In this document: piece after piece, positions 37,314-49,146 of the stretch
Numbering within the stretch: the stretch's first letter is position 1
Layout of the letters: every line of letters starts with the position of its first letter
Source: Aphelocoma coerulescens
Lineage: Eukaryota; Chordata; Aves; Passeriformes; Corvidae
Reading direction: 5' to 3'
Assembly: GCF_041296385.1 (NCBI RefSeq)
Contig: NC_091013.1
Location: forward strand, 68,293,563 to 68,357,562
Length of the DNA: 64,000 bases
Program-made: the position numbers and the translations under genes
The notes under the pieces: model-generated
Told to the model about the DNA's origin: nothing
The model's input: only the letters and a program-made list of their open reading frames with translations
Databases searched by the model: none

Positions 37314-37669
37314 ATGAGGCTTCCCGAGGGAACAAGGAGACGCCGCGCTAAGCAACCGGGGAAGAACCTGCCTCTCATCTGTTGCAGCGGAGTCCGGCGA
37401 CAGGCGCGGTCCCCCCGACCGGAGGTGATTGGCACCCGCTGACTCGTGGGCGTGCGTCCGAGAGTGCCTGCATGTGTAGCAAACATGGAGAAAATAAAGT
37501 AAAAAATGTGGATAGTGCCTGAGACGGACGGCAGGCAGTGAAATAAAACAAACACCTTCTAAAAGGATTTAATTTGCAAACGGGATTGAAAAGGGTACAA
37601 CTTACGTGGAAAAATGTGACCTGTTAAAACAGCTGTCGGAAGATGCCGGCTGTCATTGCAAGCACCTAA
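37314..37669 (+). promoter_or_regulatory. Cluster of six upstream ORFs
   Basis: Six ATGs open short closed frames. 37314-37442 encodes 42 residues, Arg/Lys-rich. 37472-37522 encodes 16. 37485-37502 encodes 5 and has a strong context (A at -3, G at +4). 37506-37541 encodes 11. 37614-37619 is a minimal start-stop, ATG followed directly by TGA. 37643-37669 encodes 8. A scanning ribosome would meet all of these before any coding start in a downstream exon, which would normally give low or stress-regulated translation. The reading depends on the leader being transcribed as predicted. Confidence 0.45.
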
Positions 37670-37674
37670 ACCAA

Positions 37675-37680
37675 GTAAGT
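37675..37680 (+). other. Consensus 5' splice donor GTAAGT
   Basis: The six intronic bases match the vertebrate donor consensus exactly, and the exon side ends in AA. The following sequence turns AT- and pyrimidine-rich at once, as intron starts near CpG islands often do. It is the best donor near the island on the + strand. Confidence 0.55.
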
Positions 37681-37738
37681 TTTCATCAACTTTGATCTAT
37701 TCTCTTTCTGAGCCTCTGATTACCTTTTTGACCCTCTG

Positions 37739-37765
37739 AAAAAAAAAAAAAAAAAAAAAAAAAAA
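37739..37765. repeat. A27 homopolymer just inside the predicted intron
   Basis: An uninterrupted run of 27 A lies 59 bp downstream of the predicted donor, between the second and third GC-rich peaks of the island. No retrocopy body is recognisable to its left, and no flanking duplication is visible. Confidence 0.9.
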
Positions 37766-39303
37766 GGAAAAGAAGTCCCTAGGACTGTCTAAGGTAACTT
37801 TTTCCGCCGACGCAAGCAGCATAAAGCGACATCATGCACGCCCTTGGCCCTTGGTGATAGTCCAGAGGAGTATTAGGATCTCTTCCTTCCTCTGGTATGT
37901 AACAAACGTATTTTTTCCCTGGCAGCCGCTGCCGTGGGAAGCGGCATCCTTCGGTCGCTGGGTGACACCTGCAGCCCAGCGGAGCGCCCAGGGTGCCGGA
38001 GGGAGCGGGCCGGGGCCGCTGCGCGGGGCAGGAGGAGGCTCCGCACCTGCCACCCGCGCAGGTGGGGGCCCCGCCGGCCGCCCTCGCCCCCGCGGCTCCT
38101 GCCGGCGCTGAGAGCACCGCGGCCCCCGGCAGCGCCAGAGCGGGAGTTCGCCTGTCGCGCACACGGGTGGGTGCGGGAGCCGCGCCGCGGGCCGCCCCTG
38201 GTCCCCACGGTAGTGACGGCCGCAGCTGCGGTATCTCCGCAGGGGTCTCTCCCCGAGGGGACCTCGCTCCCCGCCGGTGCAGTCCGCAGAGACCCTCCAG
38301 GGAAGGCGGGCATCCTGTCAGGAAGCCCCCAGGAGGGACCTGGAGGATGGCGAGATGCAGATGGCAGGAGCAGAGCAGGGTGAAGTGGTTCCTGGAGAAT
38401 AGGAAGGGGCTGGTGGGTTCATCCAGCGTGGGGTTTACACGGGCAAGGCCCTGACTCCTGAGGTGATGGGAGAGAGGCTATGGTCCTCTTGGGAAGAAGC
38501 AGCTGATGCTCTGGAGGTTTAAATGCCGACAGAAATTCATCACTCTACCAAGGGACACAACTGTAGTTGTGGCTACAGTTGTCCAAACCTATGGATCTAC
38601 TATGGATCTATTATTTCCCTGTTTTTTACCAGAAAATGTCATTTATGCACTTTTGTTTTACTGGACTTAGTTGAGTGACTTCCTGTTAGCATGGCAACCG
38701 AATTTTAAATTTCTCTACACATGACTTGTGAGATGGCTCTTCGAACATTACAACACCTTTCAGGTGGAAGTAAATAAAAACACCTTCTAATGTGTGTTTG
38801 TGTTACAGAGAATGGGTACTCCACAAACAAAAAATAAAAAAATAGGTAATAGACATTGCCTGTTGGTTTCATCTGAGAAATAAATATTTCTAAGAAACAG
38901 GACGCATAGAGGTTTTCTGTAGAATGCAGAATAGACAGAAATAGTTTAAGTTCTACACCAGCATTATAAATACTAACATTACAGCACCTTTAAGTCCAGT
39001 TTGATTGAATTTTCAAATTTAATTGTACTGCAGTGATACGGAACATTTCAGTGTTTATGTTACTTGCTCCAAAGCCCACACCTGGATAACTTAGCAAGGT
39101 TTTCTGTACAAGCCTACTGGATTTTCCATAAATTAGCCTAATTCACTTAAGCAGTAGTTTTGTGTACAGTTAGAGAGGCCAGGTACCAGTGAGAGTGCTT
39201 TAGACCTGCTTTAGAAAAGAAGAAATTCTGGAAGACCTGAATTTACGCCCATTTTTTAGGCAAGACTCAGAAATAAACTTTGTTCTTCAATATCAAAATA
39301 GCT

Positions 39304-39326
39304 AAAACCAAACACAGTTTGGTTTT
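39304..39326. repeat. 10-bp inverted repeat, 3-nt loop
   Basis: The arm aaaaccaaac (39304-39313) and its exact reverse complement (39317-39326) flank aca. It is low in complexity and may be chance or a small template-switch product. Confidence 0.85.
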
Positions 39327-42300
39327 CCTTTGGTGTTGCCTTCTACATTGAAAGGCCTTGGTTTTGTTTGCAGAAGGATGGCATTCTTTACTATGTTTTT
39401 CTCTTTTTTCTTCTGTTGTTCAGGCTTAGGAACAGATGAGACTCTATTTGGAAACAGGAAAACAAAAATATGTCTGTTCTTTAAATTTAACTTCAGCCAC
39501 TTACTCTGACTCTATGTATAGTAGTCATTGCCCTTAAAATAGCTCCAGAAAAAAATTCCATTTCTTCTTATCTCATGCTATTTAGAGCCAAATACTGCTA
39601 GCTGAAATTTAAGTGAAATTGAGGTCACTACAGATCTGGTATGATTTTGATTATCTTTTTGAGATCTCTGCTTATCTACTGAAAATGTTGGGTCCTGACC
39701 AATGTGGCTCTGCTCTTGGTGACAGTGGGCTTGCATTTCTTCAGTGTGGAGAGACCACCAAGTATATATTGAAGGACACACATAGAGAAAACTGTTAAGG
39801 GATTAGCTTTCACCTTTGTGTGTGTGTGTTTATTGCCTGACTTAAATGACAAGGAAATATATGCATTACTGCTCTTCCCAGGACCTGAGACCTGTCTCCA
39901 TACCAGCACACTGTTTAATCTGTCAGCTTTTTACGGGATTTGATTCACTGGTGTGAGGTGGCAAAATCAACAGGCAAAATCCTGTGTGGCATCTCTGCTT
40001 GCCTCTGGTGGTGCTGCTAGTCAGTGTTAAAAGGGACTAAATTAATTCTGAAAATGATGACTAAGTCACCATAACTTATCTTACAGAAAGGCAGCGTAGA
40101 AGCAGGAAAAAAGACTCTGTTATAACCTGTTTAAAGAAATATCAGATAAAAATAGATGAAGAATTGTTCTATTCAGACACCTAATGACTTTATGAGTGTC
40201 AGATTTATCATTACTTTTTCTGTTCAGTTTTAAGCTGTGTTGGATTATATTCTTGTTACTTTCTCAAATACAATATTCTTCATTACTGAAAGAAGTTTGA
40301 AGGTAAAACTTTGTGTGAAAATCAATCTTCCATCACCATGTTTTGTGTCAAAACAAAATTCCAGAAACCATCTGTTTTACAAGTCCTGAATCATGGAGAA
40401 GGACAAGCCAAACTTGCCCTTGCTTTATTACACTGACACTGCTTTAAGTAGTGTAGCATAGTGTTAGTGTAACACCAGCAGCAATGGTGCCAGGATCCTC
40501 ATGTCCACTGCCATTTGTTGCTGAAGAAAGAAACTCTCCTGACTAAATAAATATTAATTAATATAGTTTTATGTAGTGAATACAGGGGAAGGCTGAGCAA
40601 ATTAAATCTTTCTGTAACAGATACGCATGCAGAAGTCCTTCAAAGGGGCATTACCTTTTAGTCTAATAGAATCTGAGACTGTCAAAAGAGGAACAACTGA
40701 AAATAAGACAATTTTTTTTCACAGTGAAGTTTCCAAAGGAATTAAAAGGCTTTTAGTGTGCCACAAAGACTAAAAGTAACAAATAAATGACTTTGCTTTA
40801 TATCATATTCTTCTTGGAGTTGTGGGCTGTTTTGGTTTCATTTGAGGTTTTTCTTCTCCCTTCAAACTTCTGTTTTGGTTTAAATTCTCAAAGTACTTCT
40901 TCCACTCTTTTACAACCATATTTCTGGTTTAGATATTGACTGATGTGAGACAAAAACTGAAAGAACCTTGGACAAAAATTACTCTTTTTTTTACAACTAA
41001 AGTTATTTTTCAGCAAATGTGGGCTGAAAACTTCCTTAAATTTGAGTGAATTTTATGTTTGTCTAAGATTACGAACCAGTCAAACCTAATCTCTGAAGTC
41101 TGTGACAGTTTCTGCAATTTCTTGATCACTGAGTCTGCTCGCTACATTCATCTCAAAAGCTTCTGACATACTTGTGCATGTCAGATGAACCATTGGAATG
41201 TTATAATAATATTATCTTGTATATTATGCAGTGGGTAGTAAGGGGAACAGTAAATGGAGAAAGATTTTTCACTTGTCTTTTCGGAGAAAGAGATTCTCCT
41301 GGAGATGCTTTCTACATATCATTGAAAACTTCTGAGGAGCAAGCAGCCTTTCCCCAGGAGGCAAAGGCTTCCATCCCACCACTGGTGCACGGACAGCCCC
41401 ATAGCAGCCAAGCCATGAGGTGGTGCCCTTAAGCTCTTCCAGTCCTAGCTCAGCACATGCTGGTTTTCCAGGATACACGAGGTCTTTTTGTTTGGTTTGG
41501 TTTTGGTTCTTCAGAGCGATTCTGATACCAGTGTTAAGGACCAGAAGTACATCCTTCCTTGGCTCAGAGAATCAGAAAGCTTATGCTACCTGCATTCACA
41601 CCTTAGACCCTACTGGCAAAAGAGGTCCTGGGCTCCTCATGTCCTTGTGCCAGCTAGTCAGGCAAAGCACGGGTTGGTTGATTTAGAGCTGGCACCTAGG
41701 AGGACACCAGCCTCCTGTAGATCTTGTAGCATGCAGGCTAACTTTTTGTGGCTACTTTTGATAACCCTGAACTCACATGAAATACGTATTTGCCAGCTAT
41801 CAAGGTGAATCCGCAGTGTTTCTCTTCCTTTCCTGGAAAGAGAAGGGCTGAAGCAGAGAGTAAACCATCCTCTGTATTGTGTCATCTCCTTTATAACAGA
41901 ACAAGCATCCTCCACAGGTGACTGTCTCTCTTTGTTAACCATGCAGCAAAAGCCAAGACAAGGAACCTTCCTTCTTAAGGTAGATTTGCTGAATCCCAGC
42001 TGTGCAGAGCAGGCTATGATAGTACATCATAAAGGCTGAATAAGCACAGAGGTCAGTAGATACAGGATAAATGGTTGCTATTATCAGCCTCAAATGTACA
42101 TTTAAAAACCCCAAGACATGCATACACATGCACATACTCCTAGCTGCTGGGCTAACTTTTAAAAAATCTGTAAATAGCATGAACTCAGAGCTGCCTGTTG
42201 GATGTACACTTCTGGGAGTTTGCCAGCTGCCACCTCTGCAATCCAGTCTCCTTTCACAGAATTCTTCAAAAAATAGATTCTTATGCAAACTATCAATAAC

Positions 42301-44478
42301 TACTTAAAAGTTCTGTCACTTTTCAGCTCAGGTGTCTGCTTCTCGTGTCTGTCAGAGAGAGGCAGCTGCTGCCAAAGAACACAGCCTTTTTCTCAGTGAT
42401 GTCTGAGTAGTGGGGGTGATTATTAACCCAGGTCATAAAGCACGAGAGGGGCATTAATACAGCTCTGTATCCAGCCCAAAATGTGTGCTGAGAAGTTGGC
42501 CTGGCCTGAGAGCCTCACTACTCCTTACATCTCACATCTCCTAGAGAGATGTAGGCATTCTGCCAGTAAAGACCTTCCTGCAGTAGACTCTCTGTGGATT
42601 CACTGAGAATTCAAATTTCACCCTATAACCATCATTTAATTAAAGTACCCACTCACATCAGGGTACTAGGCTAGCAGTTCTAGTAGAATCAATGCTGTCC
42701 TGTGTTTTTTAAATTAATGGGTAAACTTTTAACTGTGTTCCTTCTATAGTGCCCTAAATCAGGGGAAGAATATAAAAGATTTAAAGAAGAAATCTGTACT
42801 ACTCCCTAGCATACAGATGTTTTTAACAGATTAGCAGTTTGCTGTCAGGCTAGAAAGTACTGGACTAAGCAGACAGAGCACCAAATTTACATCCAGTTAA
42901 AATGAGATTTTCTTCTATATGTTTTTTCTTCTAAAAATTGATATACTTTAAATTTATTTTATCTTTGCCAAAAAATATTGTATTTTTTGCATTTATTTGC
43001 TACTGTCATTTCCATTATAAAAAGTAAACTAGAACTTTTACTTCATTTGAGTAAAGGAATGAAAAATAGGATTATAGCAGGAGATGAAGGGTCATATTGT
43101 GTCTGATTTAAGATTACTCCTAGTTCATTCCTATATACTAATTTCAATTAAAAAAAAATCTAATGAAAAATTTTGAAACGCTCTAAAAAAGGATTTTTGC
43201 AGGGAAGGCCTGTGGTTTTTTTTCACCTGGACACACAAATTTGATTGTAGTTGTAAACACCAACCACCTACATTCCTTGTATAGTCACTGGAGAGAGACA
43301 GAAACCTCCAGTGAACCAATTCATCCAACTTATACCTGACATAGAGTGGAAAGAAACAGATATTTATTGTTGCTTATTGTTGTTTGATTTCACACAGCTG
43401 AAGTAAGGAAAAATGAACCTTACCCTAGTGGTGTCAAAAAAAAACCCCAAACAACCAAAATAAACATTTTCAGAGGAGACAATAAATAGACATTGGTTTT
43501 CTTCTAAGCTGTCTTGAGGTCCTGTTGACTTTGCTGATACTGATGCAGACATCACAACAGTGATAAATGCAACGTAATTTAAATATCCTGTTGTCTGTTC
43601 TCAGAATTCTTAGGAGCTTGTGAATGGATTGGGTAGCTGAAATACAGCTTCTAGTTGTGCCAAGGGCAATGGGAGTGTTAGCTGGACTCTTGCAACAGAA
43701 AAACACAGAGTTCTGGGTGCTCACATCCAAGGGCAAGGTGTCTCTTTTCCAGAGAGAACACATTGTATCTGTGGAGCAAGGAAAGCAAGCACATGAAGAA
43801 CATTTCTTCAAATGTTCTCAGCATTGCCAGTGCCACAGTGTACCTTAGTCCACTAAATGCAGAAATTATCTCTCAGTGATGAAATAGTTTTAACTGATGT
43901 TCATGTGGAAATGCTCATTATTATTAAACACTTCAAAAGGAATCCTTCTGCTGCACTTCAGCACTGACTGCTGAATGGATCCTGCCTATCTTCCACTGAA
44001 AAATAGCTAAAATATCCCATTTGTGTTTTGGTTCTACAGACAACATTTGTATTCTTTTAGACTGGGAGAGGTACTGGCCATTAATTTCTGATGGTAATGA
44101 TCTGAAGTTATGAGAGCTGCAGTCAATCCCTTTTACTTGTTTATGCTGGCATAGTGAGTTTGTTTTTCAAATTTGGTGTGTTCCATAGTACATTTATACC
44201 TACAACACCACATGTACTTTCCCTATAGTGGCTTTTCCCTAGCTAGCTGATACCCTACAGCAGGAATTTTGACCATTAATAAAACCAAATACAAGTTGCC
44301 TAGAGAACAGTTGTCTAATTTGCCTTAAGCCTCTTAGCTACAAAACTGTCATTCCAAAGGCAGTAGCTAACTGTTTGTCTTTGAATTCATCTAGACACCG
44401 TAACATCAGACCTCTGAGTCTGTATAGCCTTTAGAAAGAACTTGGTAACTTCATAGGGTGATTCATATGACATATCTT

Positions 44479-44498
44479 GAAGGAAATTAATTTCCTTC
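44479..44498. repeat. Perfect 20-bp palindrome with no spacer
   Basis: The sequence gaaggaaattaatttccttc is its own reverse complement. It contains two opposed GGAA/TTCC cores separated by 6 bp. Such GGAA cores are the centre of ETS and, in opposed TTCC...GGAA arrangements, STAT sites; here the cores point the other way. About 0.06 such perfect palindromes are expected by chance in 64 kb of random sequence. Function is not shown. Confidence 0.95.
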
Positions 44499-47400
44499 TG
44501 CAGGGGGTGCATTTCTTCCTGTTTGTAATGAAGGAAAATTGGGATGACAAACCAGCCTTGGATGTCAGTGTTTTGGATTCCTGGCGTAGTGAATACGTGT
44601 CTTGCCTTTATTTTTCACATGTTTTAAATTGAAGTACTTTATTGTGTCACATAATGATTAATAAGGTTTCCTAAGTCTAATATGAAGAATGTGCTGTAAT
44701 AATTTTTTTAAACTGTTAAGGAACCTGGTACCTACAGCACAGAGATCACATATTTCAAGTTGATAACATAGGCAGGTGTTTATACTAACTACTAGTCTGT
44801 AACTACTCTTGTATTTTCTCATAAAAGGCATCATGCTTCATACAGAGCAATTTCAAAATAATATTTTAGTCTGAGCACTTATATAAAAATATTTTATTCA
44901 TGATTGTTTAACTTAGTGATATTAACTTTGAGCATAATTTATACATTGAGGCCAGTTGTACCAAATACTGACGTGATTTGAGATGATAACATGTATTATG
45001 TTTCAGTGTCTTTATGTAGAACTAAACTTCCACATAACTCTTTTTGTTCTTCTCTTCTTTTTAATTTAAAATTTGCTTTCTTTTCACAATACTTAAACCA
45101 GGCAAACTGAGCAGGAGTTTGAAAGTCCCTTCTTTTCAGTGTGACTTGCCCACAGATGAGAGAAGCAGGGGATGCTCAGTGAGCTTGGTTGCATTTCAGT
45201 TCTTGGGCACTAGTCCATCTCAGAGCTGCACTGATTGACTGAACTATCTTAACTGCACAAGCTAGATTTTATAAGGATGGGTTAGGATCAAAGAAGGATT
45301 TCTCATTCATCCTCACCATGCTTCCTATGCACTCATTTCCTAGACACCAGCCTCCTTTTGCTACTGCTTCTGCTGGCTTTAAGCCAGGTTGGACCTTTTT
45401 TCATATGAAGAATTCCTTTGGGTTAACTGCAGACAAGATCTCGCTTTATAGGTTTTTATAATTAAAAAGATTCTCCAGTGCATAGGATCTGGATGTGTGT
45501 CTTCAATCTGTTCTGTCATTTTATTTTGTTAAAGAAACATTACTCTCGTAGCAGGGTATTTCCTTCTTAGCACCCTTAGCGAAGGGTTTTACCAATGTCT
45601 CCTTAACTGATGAGCTCCTGTGCATTCACCCATGTCCCTTATTAACTTCGGATTTCCCACTCACTTGCTCAGTACATGAAGTCCAGAAGTTGTAGGTGAG
45701 CTCTTACGGAGACTGAAGAGGATTTCATTTGGCTTCAGTGGCACCAAGTTCTGCGGGAAGGAAACAATCAGCTGTCCCTGAGGAAAGGTTTGGGCCAGCA
45801 GTACCTGTGTCTGGGTCTGTAGGTCTGTGTGATAAGATGTTCAAGGAATTCATCATCTGGTTAATCCTCAAAGCCTTTGAAATTCTTCAGGGCATTGCTA
45901 ACACCCAAGAAACAAGTTATTTAGGACACTGTATCTTGCAGTACCTAAACCCCACGTGTCAGGGTCCTTATTTTCAGAAAGAATCGTTGCTGATTAGTGA
46001 TTCTTCTCAGTGATAATCTACAATCAGCCTTCTCTTAAAACCAAGATTTGATGAATTTGGGCAAGATAGCAAGGGCATAAGTAGGACTTTGAGGAGGATA
46101 GAAATAAGTTGACATTTCAAAACAAAAGTGGACAAAACAGTAAGTATTGTCATTTCAGAGCAATCAAGGAAATAAAGGACAATGAAGACCATGACTCTTG
46201 AGAGACATTAGCACACTCAAGTAGGTCAGCCCATGCTTGTCTTTCCCATGATACTCCCGGTGACAGTTAGATAATAGACATCTTTAAGGGCTTGATTTCC
46301 TACTGGGAGCATAATGGGTTGGCTGACGTGTACTGGAGCAATATGATACTTTAATCATCTTGCTCCATTAGTGTTTTCCTCCCAAATTGCCTACTTACTG
46401 TTACTTTAACTCTCTTTACTTAAACCCATTGCTGAAAAACAAAGCCTACAATAAAAATTACCTAAACCAATCCACCACTCATGATAGCAAAGCTTTATGG
46501 CCAGCACATGATGGAATTCATTTTAAGAAATAAGATGATTCCTTCTAATTTAACCTTAATTCAAGAAAGTATTCAAGCATAAAGAAGTTCGGTGTTCTAC
46601 TGAAAGTAGCTTCAGAAGGTGCTTCCTGTTAAGCATTGGCTTCATTCCTCTACTCTGTATGAGCATTTTCACATTTTCCTTAATCCAGGTTTAAGGAGTA
46701 TAATTTGAAAGTTTGGGTGAACATTTTATATATGACAACAAAGAAAAATATCAATAATGCACAATCTAACATCTCTTTAGCAATTTCCCAGGTGTTAGAA
46801 ACATATTTAAGATGTTTATGCTATGCATGTTTGCATCCTCCCTTGGAAGTATGACTTTGATTCAGATACTCAACTCATTGTTCAAAATTTCTCCCATTCC
46901 TTTACCATAATTGCCTGAAAAAAACTCATTTTATTATGTGCTTTTGTTATATAAGCAGCTGTCATTTAAGAAGGCCATTTTGTAGCCAAAGATGCCATGT
47001 TCAAGAACTCTTTCAGCTGCTTTTGCGTATCATAAAGGTTCCTAAAATCGCAAAAGCTTTCTGCTTTTTCATTTTTTTGTCTATTTATTAGTCATACATT
47101 GCAACTATGTGTGGTCTTTGGTCTTAGGGAAATATTAAAATCACAAGTGAATTTAAAATTATGATAATGGTCAAAGTAATTTGAAATTACACCCGCCTTA
47201 TGTGAAATTTTACAAAATACAAAATACAACAATTGAGCCTTCTCATTAATCATCCATGCGTATAGATGATGTAACTTCAGAAAATTTGTCCCCTTAGTTT
47301 CAAGAGAATTGTAGGACTCTGGCAGCTTCTTGTTTCTTCTCAATAATTTAGCAGTTTATGAAAAATAGATTTTGTTTACTTTTCCACTCTGATGCAGTTA

Positions 47401-48140
47401 ATGCAATTACAAGTTGTGGAGAATCTAATCCAAAATCTCTTATCTTGTTGAGTATTTTAGAAAAATATGTAGTCCTGAAACATTCATCTGTTTGAAATTA
47501 TTGCCATGATTGCAGCCACATCTGTCCTGTGTAATATAAAGTTTTCTTCGTTCTCTTTCTAAATACCTTTTTCTTGCAGTTTACAGACTCATATATATTG
47601 AATCTTCATGGAGGGAAGCAGTGTACCTTATTTTTAAATATACTGCTCTAGTTGACAAGGTCTAAAATCTCACTGCATCTCATTATAAGAATTTCTGCTT
47701 CTTTCCATTGCTCAGAAGTTGACTTTAAGAATGAAAATCAACTAGGGAATGACACGTACAGTTTTTAAACCAAACCTCTTTTTTAATAGTTTGTAAAACA
47801 CTCAGGGACCGTTCCGAACAGGATTTTATATAATTGCCAAAAATCTGATTTCCTTTTCAAGGTTATAGCACATCAAATGAAAAAAAAAAAATCAGTCTTG
47901 GGAGTCTCTACCATAGGCAGAACTCTAGTGTACTATTACGAATTGAATATGTCTAAGCTGTTATTAATACTTCCAGTAAATCCCATAAACTTCACTGAAT
48001 AAGGAACATGGGTTTAACATTTTATCTACCTAAGTTAAGTGTGAAACCAGGTGTTGTATTGTGATGGAATGATTTCCCAGTTTATGGATGCCCCAATTGT
48101 ATTCTGTGCCAAAATATTAGTATTCATAGATCCTTACAGT

Positions 48141-48178
48141 TTTGTGTGTATATACATATAGAGCTTTATACACACAAA
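48141..48178. repeat. 12-bp perfect stem with 14-nt loop
   Basis: The arm tttgtgtgtata (48141-48152) is the exact reverse complement of tatacacacaaa (48167-48178). The arms are alternating purine-pyrimidine, so some of the symmetry follows from composition. The stem is too short for a standard microRNA precursor. Confidence 0.85.
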
Positions 48179-48983
48179 TGAGAAGAGCACGTGTATATTT
48201 ACATGTAGAGAGAAATATTTATGTGCACTCTGTAACTGGCACATGGGAAAGATTCATATTTGCTCTGGTGAGTGAAAGAGAAGAGCTAATCAAAGTTCAG
48301 GAATACAGCCTATTAAAGTGTCTATCTTGTGTGAACACACAGAGTTATATCAGTATGCTGTTGGCTGGGAATATTTATCTCTTTGCACTTTTTTATAAGA
48401 TTTAAAAACTAAGTGACTGAGCCCAGCTCTTGGCCAAGTACGGCTTCTTTGCCACCCCAAACAGAGCAGAGCTGCGAACTTAATGGCAACCTACCAGAAC
48501 ATGGAAAGTTAAGAAAGAGGCAGTTACTTTTCTTGTGAATTTAGAGATTCGCAGGAGGTGGAGGCTTCTTAAAAGCCAGCAACTTCTGTCTGTGGAGCTG
48601 ACATCCCTGACACTGTGGAAACTTAGACACAGCTCCTACAAAGGTATTTTTTTCCTCAAGTCTGGTAGCTAATACAGGTTGACTAGGACTAATCTATTAT
48701 CTTTCACTTTGTTTATTATCCAAAAGGAATTTTTTTTGTAGACTTTAATGTAGAGGTTATAATTCATGCAATTAAAAGCACAACAGTCTATTAGATTCAT
48801 GTAAGTCCAACAATAACATTTTTAACTGTTTGATCCTCAGGTGAACTGCACATGGCAGCTGTCAGGGAAAGCATCTGAAAGGAGGCAGGAGACTCTTGTG
48901 CTCCACGGTTTCCAAACCTCCTTAGAAACCTGCTTTTGAGTGCAAAGACTAAGGGGTACATAATATAAAATGAAAATGTAGTC

Positions 48984-49146
48984 CAGAGAAGCTGTGCATG
49001 CCCCATCTGTGGAAGTGTTTGGGTTGGATGGGGCTTTGAGCAACCTGATCTAGTGGGTGTCATCCTCTCTCCATAACAGAGGGGGTGGAACTAGATAATC
49101 TTTGATGTTCCTTCCAACCCAAACCTTTCTAGGATTCTGTGATATG
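48984..49146 (+). mobile_element. CR1 LINE 3' fragment, sense
   Basis: The segment follows the sense CR1 3' UTR: gagaagctgtgcatgccccat, then ggttggatggggctttgagcaacctgatctagtgg, ggaactagataatctttgatgttccttccaaccc, and the tail attctgtgat. It is about 160 bp, heavily 5' truncated, and on the + strand. The short minus-strand frames at 48797-49063 overlap it and are by-products. Confidence 0.92.

Larger units (their letters stand above)
36826..37674 (+). other. Predicted non-coding first exon (5' leader) of an unidentified gene
   Basis: The predicted start at 36826 is followed by a GC-rich leader that becomes AT-rich after about 37470. It ends at a consensus splice donor, CCAA|GTAAGT, at 37675. 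Across 849 nt I find no ATG before 37314. All six later ATGs open short frames that close before the donor, so the main coding start would lie in a later exon. An alternative structure is also possible: a donor GCG|GTGAGC at 36954 and an acceptor with a pyrimidine tract (tctgttgcag, ending 37387) would remove 36954-37387, which contains the extreme GC segment. I do not recognise the gene; downstream exons are not visible in the window. Confidence 0.5.
35880..38400. promoter_or_regulatory. CpG island, gene promoter region
   Basis: CpG dinucleotides, almost absent elsewhere in the window, become dense here. There are three sub-peaks: about 35880-36250, 36540-37460 and 37925-38320. The middle peak has many GGGCGG-type Sp1 sites on both strands (especially 37019-37121) and (CGG)-like runs. 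It encloses a TATA/initiator pair and a splice donor on the + strand. In vertebrates, islands of this size almost always mark the promoter of a gene, often a developmental or widely expressed one. Long overlapping frames on both strands (up to 290 codons, Arg/Pro/Ala-rich) come from the lack of AT-rich stop codons, not from coding. A divergent minus-strand transcript is possible but has no specific support. Confidence 0.93.
38401..48983. other. AT-rich block downstream of the CpG island, probably intronic
   Basis: No gene or young transposon is recognised. If the predicted first exon is right, this is the first part of a long intron 1. Small structures of note are a 10-bp stem with a 6-nt loop (38557-38582), a 10-bp stem with a 3-nt loop (39304-39326), a (TG)n run (39818-39830), a 20-bp perfect palindrome (44479-44498) and a 12-bp stem with a 14-nt loop (48141-48178). 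Open frames reach 117 codons (41935-42288, minus strand) without recognisable motifs. Confidence 0.6.

Noticed and set aside
36483..37355. 290-codon minus-strand open frame, and other long frames across the CpG island
   Set aside because: Frames are long in several phases on both strands at once, are Arg/Pro/Ala/Gly-rich, and lack any domain. This is what GC-rich DNA with few stop triplets gives.
37873..38454. Overlapping frames of 110-153 codons in the third GC peak
   Set aside because: Same compositional reason; no domain and no preferred phase.
40551..40564. 14-bp palindrome atattaattaatat
   Set aside because: Made only of A and T in AT-rich DNA, so expected by chance.
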